Assembly: GCA_000817115.1 (NCBI GenBank)
Contig: JUEO01000002.1
Location: 45,146-109,145 of the forward strand
Reading direction: 5' to 3'
DNA: 64,000 bases
From: a marine actinobacterium MedAcidi-G2B
Lineage (GTDB): Bacteria; Actinomycetota; Acidimicrobiia; Acidimicrobiales; MedAcidi-G1
How positions within the stretch are numbered: the stretch's first letter is position 1; each line of letters starts with the position of its first letter. Below the pieces are notes generated by a model. That model made no database searches, was not told the origin of the DNA, and saw only the letters and a program-made list of their open reading frames with translations. Below, one piece after another: positions 20,846-31,882 of the stretch. Both the position numbers and the translations under genes were made by a program.

Positions 20846-21409
20846 ATGGCCATAATCACTACTAACGATTTAAAGAATGGTATGACACTTGACCTTGAGG
20901 GCTCTTTGGTTCAGGTGGTTGATTTTCAACATGTTAAACCCGGGAAAGGTCATGCTTTCGTTCGTACTACCCTGAAAAATGTTCGCTCTGGAGCAGTAGT
21001 GGATCGCACTTTCCGAGCTGGAGAAAAAGTAGAACGCGCCATTGTTGATAAAAGAGATATGCAGTTTCTATATAGAGAAGGCGCAGATTACGTATTTATG
21101 GATACTGAAACTTATGAGCAGATGACAGTAACTCCCGAAACTCTTGGAGGGGCGACGAACTACCTTGTTGACTCCAGTACGCCACAATTGCTTATGTATG
21201 GCGAAGAAGTAATTGGAGTAGAGCTACCGGCTTCAGTACAAATTGAAATATCAGAAACTGAACCTGGCATCCAAGGAGATCGAGTATCTGGAGCACGAAA
21301 ACCAGCCACTTTAGAAACAGGCTTAGTGATTCAAGTTCCTTTGTTTGTCGAACAAAACGAAGTAGTCAAAGTTGATACTCGCACAGGCGAATACCTGGGT
21401 CGGGTCTGA
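20846..21409 (+). CDS. efp: translation elongation factor P
   Basis: DLKNGMTLDLEGSLVQVVDFQHVKPGKGHAFVRTTLKN. Confidence 0.97.
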   Translation: MAIITTNDLKNGMTLDLEGSLVQVVDFQHVKPGKGHAFVRTTLKNVRSGAVVDRTFRAGEKVERAIVDKRDMQFLYREGADYVFMDTETYEQMTVTPETLGGATNYLVDSSTPQLLMYGEEVIGVELPASVQIEISETEPGIQGDRVSGARKPATLETGLVIQVPLFVEQNEVVKVDTRTGEYLGRV

Positions 21410-21426
21410 CACTTAAGGAATATGTA

Positions 21427-21849
21427 GTGAGTGAAGAATTAGACACTGATTTTGGCTCTCGCCGAGAAGCAAGAGAAACTGTTCTCAGTATTCTTTATGC
21501 TGCTGATAATCGTGGACAATCTCTTACTGATTATCTTGAAGAGCAATCTGTAGAGCCAGAACTATTTGTATCAGATTTGGTTAAAGGAATATCGACCCAT
21601 TTGGAAAGAATTGATTCCATGATTGGTCAGTTCGCTGAAGGGTGGAGCACTGAACGTATGCCTGCCATAGATAAGGCATTACTACGTATGGCCGTGTACG
21701 AGGTTCTTTATCGACTAGATATACCAATAGAGGCCATCCTTTCTGAGGCAGTAGCTTTAGCGAGTGAATACTCAACTGAACAATCGAGCAGATTCATTAA
21801 TGGGGTAGTTGGAAGCATCTCTGAAGAGACCAGAACAAATAGCAACTAG
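21427..21849 (+). CDS. nusB: transcription antitermination factor NusB
   Basis: SRREARETVLSILYAAD, IDKALLRMAVYEVLY, IPIEAILSEAVALASEYS. Confidence 0.95.
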   Translation: MSEELDTDFGSRREARETVLSILYAADNRGQSLTDYLEEQSVEPELFVSDLVKGISTHLERIDSMIGQFAEGWSTERMPAIDKALLRMAVYEVLYRLDIPIEAILSEAVALASEYSTEQSSRFINGVVGSISEETRTNSN

Positions 21850-21919
21850 CGATTAGTTAGATGGTCTTCGCAGCTGGCGCAAAATTTTCAAAGATGGCGC
21901 GGGCGGCATTTTAATTTGC

Positions 21920-21925
21920 TACAGT
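21920..21925 (+). promoter_or_regulatory. candidate -10 element (TACAGT) of the pyr operon
   Basis: TAnnnT 7-8 nt upstream of the base of the PyrR-binding hairpin; -35 not obvious. Confidence 0.45.
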
Positions 21926-21932
21926 TCTTTTT

Positions 21933-21968
21933 GACCGTGAAGCGAGTCCTGTGAGGCTTGTACGGATC
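21933..21968 (+). promoter_or_regulatory. PyrR-binding RNA hairpin (pyr leader)
   Basis: 21945-21958 AGTCCTGTGAGGCT matches ARUCCNGNGAGGYU; upper stem AGUC/GGCU closes hexaloop CUGUGA, purine-rich 5' bulge, lower stem CCGT/ACGG. Confidence 0.88.
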
Positions 21969-21984
21969 AGAGGAGTTCATACAA

Positions 21985-22551
21985 GTGGTTGAAAAAGAAC
22001 GAGTTCAAACGCCCCCCAAAGGGGGCGTTTTTGTTGCACACGCAAGAGTTTTAGACGCGGAAGACATCAAACGCGCAATTCAACGTATGGCCCATGAAAT
22101 AGTTGAACGAAACCATGGGTTAGACAACGTTGTTTTAATAGGACTTCAAACAGGAGGAGTGATGGTGGCAGAAATGCTCACTGAAGCTCTGAGTAAAATT
22201 AGCGGCACGAGTCCTCCTCAAGGAACACTAGATGTAGCGCTTCATCGTGATGATATAGGTATGCGACCTGTCATGCCTGAAGCAGTAACAGATATTTCTG
22301 TTGATCTAGATGGAGCAACGATCGTTATCGCCGATGACGTTCTTTTCACCGGTCGAACTATTAGAGCGGCTTTAGATGCGCTTTGTGATTTTGGACGCCC
22401 TAAAGAAATTCAACTTGCCGTGATGGTCGATCGAGGGCATCGGGAGTTGCCTATCAGGCCTGATTATGTGGGGAAAAATCTCCCCACGCGCATATCAGAG
22501 ATTGTAGATGTGAGTCCAGAAGGAGTAGATCTTGGGACGGTAAAAAAATGA
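21985..22551 (+). CDS. pyrR: PyrR bifunctional pyr operon regulator / uracil phosphoribosyltransferase
   Basis: ARVLDAEDIKRAIQRMAHEIVERN, VIADDVLFTGRTIRAALDAL (PRPP motif); GTG at 21985 has SD AGAGGAG with 9 nt spacing. Confidence 0.95.
   Translation: MVEKERVQTPPKGGVFVAHARVLDAEDIKRAIQRMAHEIVERNHGLDNVVLIGLQTGGVMVAEMLTEALSKISGTSPPQGTLDVALHRDDIGMRPVMPEAVTDISVDLDGATIVIADDVLFTGRTIRAALDALCDFGRPKEIQLAVMVDRGHRELPIRPDYVGKNLPTRISEIVDVSPEGVDLGTVKK
22007..22034 (+). terminator. intrinsic terminator within the 5' end of pyrR
   Basis: AAACGCCCCC-CAAA-GGGGGCGTTT perfect 10-bp stem, tetraloop, T-rich tail (TTTTTGTT). Confidence 0.85.
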
Positions 22552-23510
22552 ATTCAATCCCATCTAGAAGCTTGTTGTCCATTGAGGGCATGACAAAAAG
22601 CGATATAGAAGAAATTCTGGATCTAACTGACACTTTTGATGAGATTGGACGCCGACCGATTCCCAAAGTCCCAGCGCTTAGAGGACGAACAGTTGCCACA
22701 TTGTTTTTTGAGAATTCCACTCGAACCCGACTTTCTTTTGAAACAGCAGCACGACGCCTCTCTGCAGACACAATGAGTTTTGGAGCAGGATCTTCGTCAC
22801 TGTCAAAAGGGGAAAGTGTTCGCGACACCGTTGAAGTCATTGAAGCTTATGGAGCAGATGTGCTTGTAGTAAGACATCCTGATGCTGGAACGGCTCAACG
22901 TATTGACAATTGGACAGAGGCATTAGTTATTAATGCAGGAGATGGTTGCCACGAACACCCAACTCAGGCGCTATTAGATGCGTATACCTTAAGAAAACAT
23001 AAAGGATCACTCAATGGGCTCAGAATAGCCATTGTTGGAGATATAAGACATTCGAGGGTTGCCCGATCCGATGTGCTTGCTTTTACGATGCTTGGAGCAG
23101 AAGTCGTGCTAGTAGCTCCACCTACTTTGTTGCCTCCATCTCTAGAAGGATGGCCCGTAACTACCTCATATGATCTAGATGAAGTACTACCAACATTAGA
23201 TGTTTGTTATCTCTTGAGAATGCAGAATGAAAGAATCAACGAAGGCCTAATCCCATCAGTACGAGAGTATGTAGCAGACTACGGATTAAACACAAAACGA
23301 GCAGCAACTCTTCCAAAGGACGCACTCATCTGCCACCCCGGTCCTACAAATCGCGGAATTGAAATTGAAGCAGCAGTAGCGTCAGATTCTAGATCGGTCA
23401 TTCTTGACCAAGTATCAAATGGGGTTTCCATCCGAATGGCAGTTCTGTTTCTTCTCTTGGGATCAGGACGCAACTTAGTAGAGGTAAACGACCTGGAAGG
23501 AGAGAAATGA
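22548..23510 (+). CDS. pyrB: aspartate carbamoyltransferase catalytic subunit
   Basis: FFENSTRTRLSFETAARRL, GDGCHEHPTQALLDAYT. Confidence 0.97.
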   Translation: MNSIPSRSLLSIEGMTKSDIEEILDLTDTFDEIGRRPIPKVPALRGRTVATLFFENSTRTRLSFETAARRLSADTMSFGAGSSSLSKGESVRDTVEVIEAYGADVLVVRHPDAGTAQRIDNWTEALVINAGDGCHEHPTQALLDAYTLRKHKGSLNGLRIAIVGDIRHSRVARSDVLAFTMLGAEVVLVAPPTLLPPSLEGWPVTTSYDLDEVLPTLDVCYLLRMQNERINEGLIPSVREYVADYGLNTKRAATLPKDALICHPGPTNRGIEIEAAVASDSRSVILDQVSNGVSIRMAVLFLLLGSGRNLVEVNDLEGEK

Positions 23511-24799
23511 GCCTTGTAATTCGTGGCGGAACCATCATTGACTCAGATGGTGAAAAGAGAGCTGATGTAGCGATTGGAGACGAAGGAATTATCACAGAAG
23601 TTTCTGCAAACTTAAAAGGTGACGAAGAACTTGACGCTTCTGGATGTATTGTCACCTCTGGATTTGTTGATTTGCATAGCCATTTACGTGAACCAGGGCA
23701 AGAAGACGCAGAAACAATAGAAACAGGAGCAAGAGGTGGAGCTCTAGGCGGGTACACGGCCTTAATTGCTATGCCAAACACGACACCCGCTATGGACTGT
23801 CTAGCGGTTATTGACCAAGTACGTGCTTTAGGAAAAAAATCTGTTTGTGAAATTATCCCTACCGGAACAATGACCGTAGGGCGTAACGGGGAGAAAATGT
23901 CTCCAATGGGAGAACTAGTAGATGCCGGAGTAGGGATTTTCACTGATGACGGAAATGGTTTACAAGATCCTCGACTCATGCGTCGAATTATGGAATACAG
24001 CACTGGGTTGAAGCATCGGCTAGGACGCCCGGTCGTGCTTGCTCAACACTGTGAAGTTGAAGCTCTCTCTTGTGGAGGTCACATGCATGAAGGAGCTTGG
24101 TCTTCTCGTCTTGGAATCCCGGGTCAACCAGCGGAAGCTGAAGAACTCATGGTTTCACGAGATATAGCCCTTGTGCGTCTTACCGGCGCACATATGCATT
24201 TTCAGCATTTATCAACAACTGGATCAGTTGAAATGGTTCGTTTGGCAAAACAAGAGGGTCTGCCAATAACCGCTGAAGCTACTACCCACCATTTCAGCCT
24301 TACTGACGCATCATGTGCTTCTTATGATCCGGTATTCAAAGTGCACCCTCCACTTCGAACCGAGCAAGATGTATTTGCAGTGAAAAAAGGTTTATCTGAC
24401 GGGACTATTGATGCCATAGCTACCGACCATGCACCCCATACAGATCATTCAAAGGAAAAATCTTTTGCCGAAGCTCCTCCTGGAATGCTTGGTCTCGAGA
24501 CAGCCTTCAGTATCTCACTTGAAGATTCTGGACTAGATCTACCACAAATTCTTGCCCTCCTGTCTTGGCGTCCAGCAGCAATAGCTGGCATATCAGATCG
24601 ACATGGAAACACTGTTTCAATAGGGTCGAAAGCAAATCTTTGTGTAATTGACCCGGATATCACATGGACAGTGTCAGGCAATTCGATGGCTAGTAGGAGT
24701 TCAAACACCCCATACGAAGGGCGTCGTTTAAGAGGACGTGTTCGCCACACAATCCAATCAGGAGAAGCCGTAGTGATAGATGGGGAAACTCAACGATGA
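23507..24799 (+). CDS. pyrC: dihydroorotase
   Basis: GFVDLHSHLREPG, ATDHAPHT. Confidence 0.97.
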   Translation: MSLVIRGGTIIDSDGEKRADVAIGDEGIITEVSANLKGDEELDASGCIVTSGFVDLHSHLREPGQEDAETIETGARGGALGGYTALIAMPNTTPAMDCLAVIDQVRALGKKSVCEIIPTGTMTVGRNGEKMSPMGELVDAGVGIFTDDGNGLQDPRLMRRIMEYSTGLKHRLGRPVVLAQHCEVEALSCGGHMHEGAWSSRLGIPGQPAEAEELMVSRDIALVRLTGAHMHFQHLSTTGSVEMVRLAKQEGLPITAEATTHHFSLTDASCASYDPVFKVHPPLRTEQDVFAVKKGLSDGTIDAIATDHAPHTDHSKEKSFAEAPPGMLGLETAFSISLEDSGLDLPQILALLSWRPAAIAGISDRHGNTVSIGSKANLCVIDPDITWTVSGNSMASRSSNTPYEGRRLRGRVRHTIQSGEAVVIDGETQR

Positions 24800-25899
24800 C
24801 TCGAAACGCAGAAACCTCAAGACTTGTACTAGCGGATGGAACTGTATTTGATGGTGAAATGATTGGAGCCCCACCAGTTAATGGAGTAGCTACCGGAGAA
24901 GCCGTCTTCAATACTGTTATGTCGGGATATCAAGAAGTTATTACTGACCCTTCTTATGCCGGACAGATAATAACTTTCACTTATCCCCACATAGGAAATT
25001 ATGGAGTGAATAATGAGGATTTTGAGAGCAGACAACCCTTTTGTTCAGGAGTGATCGTCCGACAACTCAGCAGAAGGACAAGTAATTGGCGTGCAACAAA
25101 TAGCCTTGATTCATTTTTGAAAGAGCATGAAATACCTGGAATAGCAGGAATAGATACTAGACGCCTTACACGACATCTCAGAGATGAAGGTTCAATGCCA
25201 GCAGCCTTTGGACAGGGAGACCTAGATGAACTAATTCAATCAGCCAGAGAAACTCTACCCACAGACGGAATTGATCTCGTTTCAACTGTTACCTGCAAAA
25301 CAAAATATATTGTTCCTTCCCTCGGTGGAATTAGACGAATAGTTGCCTATGACTTTGGTATAAAAACCACAATTCTCCACCATCTATCTAAATTAGGAGA
25401 AGTTATCGTCGTCCCAGCCCAGACCTCTTACGAAGAGGTCTTAGATCTAGAACCAGATGGTGTCTTCTTATCAAATGGGCCAGGAGACCCTGCACCACTA
25501 GCAGGTATACGTTCAAATATCTCATCGTTACTTGGGAAAGTACCAATATTTGGTATATGTCTTGGCCACCAATTACTTGCTGCAACCCTTGGAGCTGAAA
25601 CTTTTAAATTGCCATTTGGTCACCATGGAGGAAACCATCCTGTAAGGAACTTGAAGACAGGTGCCGTTGAAATCACCAGCCAAAACCACAACTACTGCGT
25701 AGCTGATGGAGGGATATCATCCGTAGACCTAACGCATATCAACCTGAACGATGAAACTATTGAAGGTCTTCGCTGCCAAGAAGTTCCAGCTTTTAGTGTC
25801 CAATATCACCCAGAAGCAGGTCCAGGACCACACGACAGCCAGTACCTTTTTAAAGAATTTGAAGAACTGATGGCTAAAACTAATGGAGGAGAGTCCTAG
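24796..25899 (+). CDS. carA: carbamoyl-phosphate synthase small subunit
   Basis: [46 protein letters not shown]. Confidence 0.97.
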   Translation: MTRNAETSRLVLADGTVFDGEMIGAPPVNGVATGEAVFNTVMSGYQEVITDPSYAGQIITFTYPHIGNYGVNNEDFESRQPFCSGVIVRQLSRRTSNWRATNSLDSFLKEHEIPGIAGIDTRRLTRHLRDEGSMPAAFGQGDLDELIQSARETLPTDGIDLVSTVTCKTKYIVPSLGGIRRIVAYDFGIKTTILHHLSKLGEVIVVPAQTSYEEVLDLEPDGVFLSNGPGDPAPLAGIRSNISSLLGKVPIFGICLGHQLLAATLGAETFKLPFGHHGGNHPVRNLKTGAVEITSQNHNYCVADGGISSVDLTHINLNDETIEGLRCQEVPAFSVQYHPEAGPGPHDSQYLFKEFEELMAKTNGGES

Positions 25900-28800
25900 T
25901 GCCAAGACGAACAGACATCTCCAGCATTCTCCTTATTGGATCCGGACCGATAGTCATCGGACAGGCATGCGAATTTGATTATTCAGGAACCCAAGCATGC
26001 CGAGTCCTCAAAGAAGAGGGCTACCGAGTGATCCTCGTCAACTCCAATCCTGCAACCATCATGACAGATCCTGATTTCGCCGATGCGACCTATGTTGAAC
26101 CGCTTCGGTTAGACGTCTTGACAAGAGTGATAGAACAAGAACGACCAGATGCGCTTCTGCCAACACTGGGAGGACAAACTGCTCTGAACCTTGCTATGGA
26201 ATTGGTTGAAGCCGGAGTGCTTGAAGAATATGGAGTTGAACTCATAGGCGCACGATCTGAGGCAATTGCTACCGCCGAGGACCGCCATTTATTCAAAGAG
26301 GCAATGTTGGAAATTGGTTTACAAGTTCCAGACTCCGGTATCGCTCACTCACTAGATGAAGCAAAAAAAGTAGTGGAAGGCATAGGACTGCCGGTCATAA
26401 TACGCCCTGCCTACATACTTGGGGGCAAAGGAACGGGTATGGCGCACACTTCAGAAGAGTTCGAGAAAGTGGCTCAGAATGGTTTAGACGCTAGTCCAAT
26501 TAAAGAAATACTTATTGAGCAGTCAATTGCAGGATGGAAAGAATTTGAATTAGAAGTTATGAGAGATCAGTCCGATAACTGTGTTGTCGTATGCTCAATA
26601 GAAAATTTTGATCCCATGGGTGTCCATACCGGGGATTCCATCACTGTGGCACCTGCTCAAACTCTCACTGACATTGAATACCAGAAGATGCGTGACGATT
26701 CTTTTGCTTGTTTACGAAGAGTTGGCGTAGAAACAGGGGGTTCTAATGTTCAGTTTGCAGTCAACCCAGAAAACGGTGATCAAGTCATTATCGAAATGAA
26801 CCCAAGAGTGAGCCGATCTTCTGCTCTTGCATCAAAAGCAACAGGATTTCCAATTGCGAAAATAGCAGCAAGACTTGCCATCGGATACACCCTAGATGAA
26901 ATACCTAACGACATCACAGAAAAAACTCCAGCTGCTTTTGAACCCACCATTGATTACGTAGTAACTAAAATCCCACGCTGGGCATTCGAAAAATTTCCAG
27001 GAGCCGATGGAATTCTTGGCACGTCCATGCAGTCCGTTGGCGAAGTAATGGCGATCGGCAGAACTTTTCCTGAATCTTTACAAAAGGGGCTGCGTTCTCT
27101 TGAAAATGGTCGATTTGGTTTGAACGCTGACCCAGCAGAAAACTCTCTCAAAAAAATGGATAACGAAGACCTAAGGTCTGCTGCAAAAATAGCTACACCA
27201 GATCGCATATACCAGATAGAAGCCTTATTTCGACGTGGACTCACTGTTGAAGAAGTTCATTCTGATACTTCTATTGATCCATGGTTCCTAGATCAGATAC
27301 TTACTATTACGGAAGAACGATCATATTTAGAAAACGAAACTCTCGACACGCTAGATAAATGGTCATGGAAGAGAGCGAAACAGCTCGGATTTTCTGACGC
27401 ACAACTTGCTTACCTTTGGGAAACCCAAGAGTCGCTAGTGAGAGAAAAGCGGGAAAGTCTTGGAGTGTTCCCTACCTATAAAACAGTTGATACATGTGGA
27501 GCTGAGTTTGCGGCTGACACCCCTTATCATTACTCAACTTGGGAAGACGAAAATGAAGTAAAGCCGTCTGGACGGCCCAAAATCATGATTCTTGGATCTG
27601 GACCGAACCGAATAGGCCAAGGCATTGAATTTGATTACTGTTGTGTACACGCTAGCTTCGCCCTCCGTTCTGCTGGTTATGAAACAATTATGGTTAACTG
27701 CAATCCCGAGACAGTTTCAACAGACTATGACACTAGCGACCGGCTGTATTTCGAGCCGTTAACTCACGAAGATGTATCTAACGTCATAGAAGCAGAACAG
27801 CCAGAAGGAATAATTGTTTCACTTGGTGGCCAGACCCCTTTGAAACTCGCCGCAGTCCTTCCTGAAGAACTCATAGCTGGAACTAATCCAAAATCAATTG
27901 ATATCGCTGAAGATCGGGAACTTTGGAATGCATTATGCAGAAATATTGGTATCAATCAACCACCAGGCGGAACAGCCATCAATCTAGATGAAGCTCAAGA
28001 AATAGCTGATGAAGTTGGATTTCCAGTACTGATAAGACCCTCGTATGTTCTTGGTGGTCGGGCAATGGAAATTGTTTACGACCATTCTCAGTTAGAGAAA
28101 GCTATGGCAGAACTTTTAGAGTTCGGAAGTCTAGGAATTGAGGGAGGACTTTCTTCAGAGCGCCCAGTTCTTGTTGATCGGTTCCTAGAAGAAGCAATTG
28201 AAGTGGATGTTGATGCGATTCGGGATGCAACTGGAGATACTGTCATAGGGGCAGTAATGGAACATGTGGAAGAAGCAGGTATCCATAGCGGGGACAGTGC
28301 GTGTGTGATACCTCCACCGCATTTGAATGAAGAAGTAATAGCAAAGATTGAAGAATTTACATTACAGATAGCCGAAGCCCTTGAAGTAAAGGGACTAATC
28401 AATGTTCAATTTGCAGTAAAAGAAGATCAGATTTATGTGATTGAAGCCAATCCTCGTGCTTCACGAACTGTTCCTTTCGTGGCTAAAGCGACAGGGGTTC
28501 CTTTGGCAAAAGTAGCTAGCCGAGTGATGGTTGGCGCCACACTTGCGGAACTACGAGAAGAAAAATTGCTTAGGCCGCGAGCCTCTGGAGATCATGTTGC
28601 GGTTAAAGAAGCAGTATTACCATTCAACCGTTTTCCAGAAGCTGACCCCGTACTTGGCCCAGAAATGCGTTCCACGGGCGAAGTAATGGGTATAGATCTA
28701 ACAACAGGACTGGCTTTCGCTAAGTCACAAATTTCTGCAGGTGGTGCACTACCAGAATCTGGGACAGTATTTATGTCTCTTGCAGATAGAGATAAAGAAA

Positions 28801-29174
28801 CTGGACTTGAAGCAGCGCGCAGCCTCTCGGATTTAGGGCTCGAGATAGTAGCAACAAAAGGCACAGCAGAGCATTTAGAGAAAAACGGAATACGAGTTAA
28901 AGACGTAGTAGCGAAACTGGATGAAGAGGGAACAGATGCAGTTGAACTGATTCGTTCGGGAGCAGTTCAACTCGTAGTCAATAGTCCCCATGGACGAGGA
29001 CCACGTGCCGATGGGGATCATATTCGCGGTGCGGCTGGGGCAGAGGATATTCCACTTCTCACTACTGCCTCTGCGGCATTAGCAGCAGCTAAAGGCCTTC
29101 ATGAATGGAAAAATAGTTCACTAGAAGTTCGTACTCTTCAGGCATATCATGAAGGTGTCAAAGCAGAGCATTGA
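25899..29174 (+). CDS. carB: carbamoyl-phosphate synthase large subunit
   Basis: [25 protein letters not shown] and [21 protein letters not shown] duplicated halves. Confidence 0.98.
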   Translation: MPRRTDISSILLIGSGPIVIGQACEFDYSGTQACRVLKEEGYRVILVNSNPATIMTDPDFADATYVEPLRLDVLTRVIEQERPDALLPTLGGQTALNLAMELVEAGVLEEYGVELIGARSEAIATAEDRHLFKEAMLEIGLQVPDSGIAHSLDEAKKVVEGIGLPVIIRPAYILGGKGTGMAHTSEEFEKVAQNGLDASPIKEILIEQSIAGWKEFELEVMRDQSDNCVVVCSIENFDPMGVHTGDSITVAPAQTLTDIEYQKMRDDSFACLRRVGVETGGSNVQFAVNPENGDQVIIEMNPRVSRSSALASKATGFPIAKIAARLAIGYTLDEIPNDITEKTPAAFEPTIDYVVTKIPRWAFEKFPGADGILGTSMQSVGEVMAIGRTFPESLQKGLRSLENGRFGLNADPAENSLKKMDNEDLRSAAKIATPDRIYQIEALFRRGLTVEEVHSDTSIDPWFLDQILTITEERSYLENETLDTLDKWSWKRAKQLGFSDAQLAYLWETQESLVREKRESLGVFPTYKTVDTCGAEFAADTPYHYSTWEDENEVKPSGRPKIMILGSGPNRIGQGIEFDYCCVHASFALRSAGYETIMVNCNPETVSTDYDTSDRLYFEPLTHEDVSNVIEAEQPEGIIVSLGGQTPLKLAAVLPEELIAGTNPKSIDIAEDRELWNALCRNIGINQPPGGTAINLDEAQEIADEVGFPVLIRPSYVLGGRAMEIVYDHSQLEKAMAELLEFGSLGIEGGLSSERPVLVDRFLEEAIEVDVDAIRDATGDTVIGAVMEHVEEAGIHSGDSACVIPPPHLNEEVIAKIEEFTLQIAEALEVKGLINVQFAVKEDQIYVIEANPRASRTVPFVAKATGVPLAKVASRVMVGATLAELREEKLLRPRASGDHVAVKEAVLPFNRFPEADPVLGPEMRSTGEVMGIDLTTGLAFAKSQISAGGALPESGTVFMSLADRDKETGLEAARSLSDLGLEIVATKGTAEHLEKNGIRVKDVVAKLDEEGTDAVELIRSGAVQLVVNSPHGRGPRADGDHIRGAAGAEDIPLLTTASAALAAAKGLHEWKNSSLEVRTLQAYHEGVKAEH

Positions 29175-29175
29175 T

Positions 29176-30105
29176 ATGGGACATATTCCAAGTACTGATT
29201 TCACGACGAGAATAGGGTCTGTGGTTCTTCCGAATCCGATCATGACAGCATCAGGAACATCTGGACAAGGCGCTGAACTTTCAAAATATTTCGACCTTTC
29301 CTCACTTGGAGCAATTGTCGTGAAGTCTCTACATGCCAAACCCTGGCCTGGCAGTCCTGCGCCTCGTTTACACCCAACTTCTGCAGGAATGATAAATAGC
29401 GTTGGGCTTCAAGGTCCGGGAATAGAAGAGTGGCTGATAAATGATCTTCCCGCGTTAGAAAAGGCTGGAGCAAGAGTAATTGTAAGTATTTGGGGGCAAA
29501 CAGTAGAAGAGTTTGAGCAGGCTGCGAAACTACTAGCAGGTGCTTCAGATGCTGTGATAGCGGTAGAAGTGAATGCTTCTTGTCCGAATTTAGAAGACAG
29601 AACAAATCTTTTTGCTCATTCAGCAGTAGCAACTGCAGAAGTTGTAAAAGCTTCTTTAGTTTCGGAAAGACCATGTTGGGCGAAGCTCAGTTCAAACACC
29701 CCTGATTTACCTCAAATCGCAAAAGCAGCCGAAGAAGCTGGAGCAGAAGCAGTAACAGTTGCAAACACATTATTAGGCATGGTGATTAACACGGACACTC
29801 GTAAACCCTTACTAGGAGCTGGGCGTGGCGGGGTCTCAGGTCCTGCGATCAAGCCAATAGCAATTCGGTCGGTTTTTGACACCTACGCCAGCAATTTAGA
29901 AATACCAATCATTGGAGTAGGAGGAATCGCAAAAGGGGAAGACGTTTCTGAGTTCTTGATGGCAGGGGCAACTGCAACACAAATAGGAACAGCAACATTC
30001 GCAAACCCTCGTGCTCCTCAGAAGATCCTCAAAGGGTTTTCAAAATGGTGTAAAGATCAAGGTTTAGATCAAGTAAATAAGTTGATTGGAGTGGCTCATG
30101 GCTGA
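29176..30105 (+). CDS. pyrD: dihydroorotate dehydrogenase, class 1 (1B-like)
   Basis: NPIMTASGTSGQG, VEVNASCPN, GVGGIAKGEDVSEFLMAGATATQIGTA; ATG at 29176. Confidence 0.93.
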   Translation: MGHIPSTDFTTRIGSVVLPNPIMTASGTSGQGAELSKYFDLSSLGAIVVKSLHAKPWPGSPAPRLHPTSAGMINSVGLQGPGIEEWLINDLPALEKAGARVIVSIWGQTVEEFEQAAKLLAGASDAVIAVEVNASCPNLEDRTNLFAHSAVATAEVVKASLVSERPCWAKLSSNTPDLPQIAKAAEEAGAEAVTVANTLLGMVINTDTRKPLLGAGRGGVSGPAIKPIAIRSVFDTYASNLEIPIIGVGGIAKGEDVSEFLMAGATATQIGTATFANPRAPQKILKGFSKWCKDQGLDQVNKLIGVAHG

Positions 30106-30838
30106 AGAAAATTTTGATGGCGATAAATTTGAAGAAATAGATGAGGGAGAAGTTCCTTCCGAAATTCGTTCTCGTTTAGCATTGGCGTTAGATGTTGATG
30201 ATGTCGTTGCAGCCCGACGCCTCGCTGCTGATCTTGATGAATTTTTTGGAACGGTCAAAGTTGGATTAGAGCTTTATACAGCTGCCGGGCCAGATGTAAT
30301 TGCAGGACTTGTTGCAAATGGATGGGATGTGTTTGCAGATCTCAAATTGCATGACATACCAACCACGGTCAATAAAGCAGCTCGAGTTGTTGGATCTTTA
30401 GGAGTTCGCTGGCTTACTGTTCATACATCCGGCGGTGAGGCAATGCTTCAAGCAGCAGTCGAAGGACTAAGAGAAGGAGCAGAAGGTCTTGACGGGCCAC
30501 CACCAGGAGTTTTAGGGGTGACAGTTTTGACTAGTGATGCCGAAGCCTCTTCAGAAACATTGAAGACTCGAACTTCACTTGCGGTAGAAACTGGATGTGC
30601 TGGAATCATTTGCGCTGCTCCTGATTTATCAACCACTGAGCCATGGGCAGATCAACTAACACGAGTCGTACCTGGTACTCGTATGCCAGGATCTGAAACC
30701 CATGATCAGGCACGAGTCTTAACGCCGCAGCAGGCCATAAACGATGGAGCTGACATCTTGGTTATTGGCCGTACAGTGACGTTGGCGGAAGAACCGATCC
30801 TTGCAGCAGCAGAACTTGTTAGTTATTTACTCGGATGA
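30098..30838 (+). CDS. pyrF: orotidine 5'-phosphate decarboxylase (type 1)
   Basis: ALDVDD, VFADLKLHDIPTTV; overlaps pyrD stop. Confidence 0.94.
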   Translation: MAEENFDGDKFEEIDEGEVPSEIRSRLALALDVDDVVAARRLAADLDEFFGTVKVGLELYTAAGPDVIAGLVANGWDVFADLKLHDIPTTVNKAARVVGSLGVRWLTVHTSGGEAMLQAAVEGLREGAEGLDGPPPGVLGVTVLTSDAEASSETLKTRTSLAVETGCAGIICAAPDLSTTEPWADQLTRVVPGTRMPGSETHDQARVLTPQQAINDGADILVIGRTVTLAEEPILAAAELVSYLLG

Positions 30839-30875
30839 TTTCACCAAAAGCATTTTCGACGCTAAAGTCCCTGTC

Positions 30876-31190
30876 ATGACAGGACTTCCCGAACTTACAG
30901 ACGAACAACGACGAGCAGCTTTAGTGAAAGCAGCTGAAGCGCGACGAGCTCGAGCCGAAATCAAGGAACTGCTAAAAATGGGTTCTCTCACATTTCCAGG
31001 ACTTCTTGAACGCGCAGATAATGACCCAGTTATTGCGAAAATGAAAGTTCTATCTGCTTTAGAGTCCTTACCTAAACTCGGCAAAGTAAAAGCAAGACGC
31101 ACAATGGAGGAAATAGGTATTAGCGAAAGCCGAAGACTTAAAGGACTAGGGAGTCAACAGCGCTCCGACCTTTTATCTCGGTTTTCATAG
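30876..31190 (+). CDS. mihF: integration host factor, actinobacterial type (mIHF)
   Basis: LTDEQRRAALVKAAEARRARAEIKELLKMGSLTFPGLLERADNDPVIAKMKV...LPKLGKVKARRTMEEIGI; directly before gmk. Confidence 0.95.
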   Translation: MTGLPELTDEQRRAALVKAAEARRARAEIKELLKMGSLTFPGLLERADNDPVIAKMKVLSALESLPKLGKVKARRTMEEIGISESRRLKGLGSQQRSDLLSRFS

Positions 31191-31197
31191 AGGACTA

Positions 31198-31758
31198 ATG
31201 ACACCTAAGAAACGAGAACCACTTTTAGTGGTTCTTTCAGGCCCCGGAGGAGTAGGAAAAGGTGTCCTCGCAGAGAAACTCGTAACCCAAGACAAAAACC
31301 TTGCACTCAGTCAATCATGGACAACCCGGACACGCAGATCTGATGAAGATCCAGAAGCCTACAAATTTGTTAGCCGTCAAGAATTTCTTGATCATCAAAA
31401 TCAAAGAGGGTTCATTGAGTGGAACGAGTTCTTAGGAGAACTTTATGGCACTCCTGTTCCTGACGCCTCTGCTCCGCATGACATTCTTCTAGAAATAGAC
31501 GTGGCAGGCGGTCACCAAATCAAAGAAAATTATGCAGATGCTTTGTTAATTTTTGTAGATGCCCCCAGTGTAGAAGAGCAACGCCGACGCCTTATTGAAC
31601 GTGGAGACACTGGAGAACGGGCAAAAGAAAGAATTGTTGAGGGTGAACGGGAAAGAATAGAAGCCGAGTCTTTGGGTTATCTAAAAATTATTAATGATGA
31701 TCTGAAAGAAGCAATAAAAAAAATCCAAGAAGTGATTAGTGAAAAACGAATTACTTAA
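31198..31758 (+). CDS. gmk: guanylate kinase
   Basis: LSGPGGVGKGVLAEKL, SWTTRTRRSDE. Confidence 0.95.
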   Translation: MTPKKREPLLVVLSGPGGVGKGVLAEKLVTQDKNLALSQSWTTRTRRSDEDPEAYKFVSRQEFLDHQNQRGFIEWNEFLGELYGTPVPDASAPHDILLEIDVAGGHQIKENYADALLIFVDAPSVEEQRRRLIERGDTGERAKERIVEGERERIEAESLGYLKIINDDLKEAIKKIQEVISEKRIT

Positions 31759-31882
31759 GTTCTTCAACACTTGACTATCGAGGTAATGAGCGCCATATCT
31801 GATACCGTTTATACGTCTGAAATGCGTTCAGGTATGAAACATCAACTAAAGATGAGGTATTTTTGTGAAGGGTCACGACACC

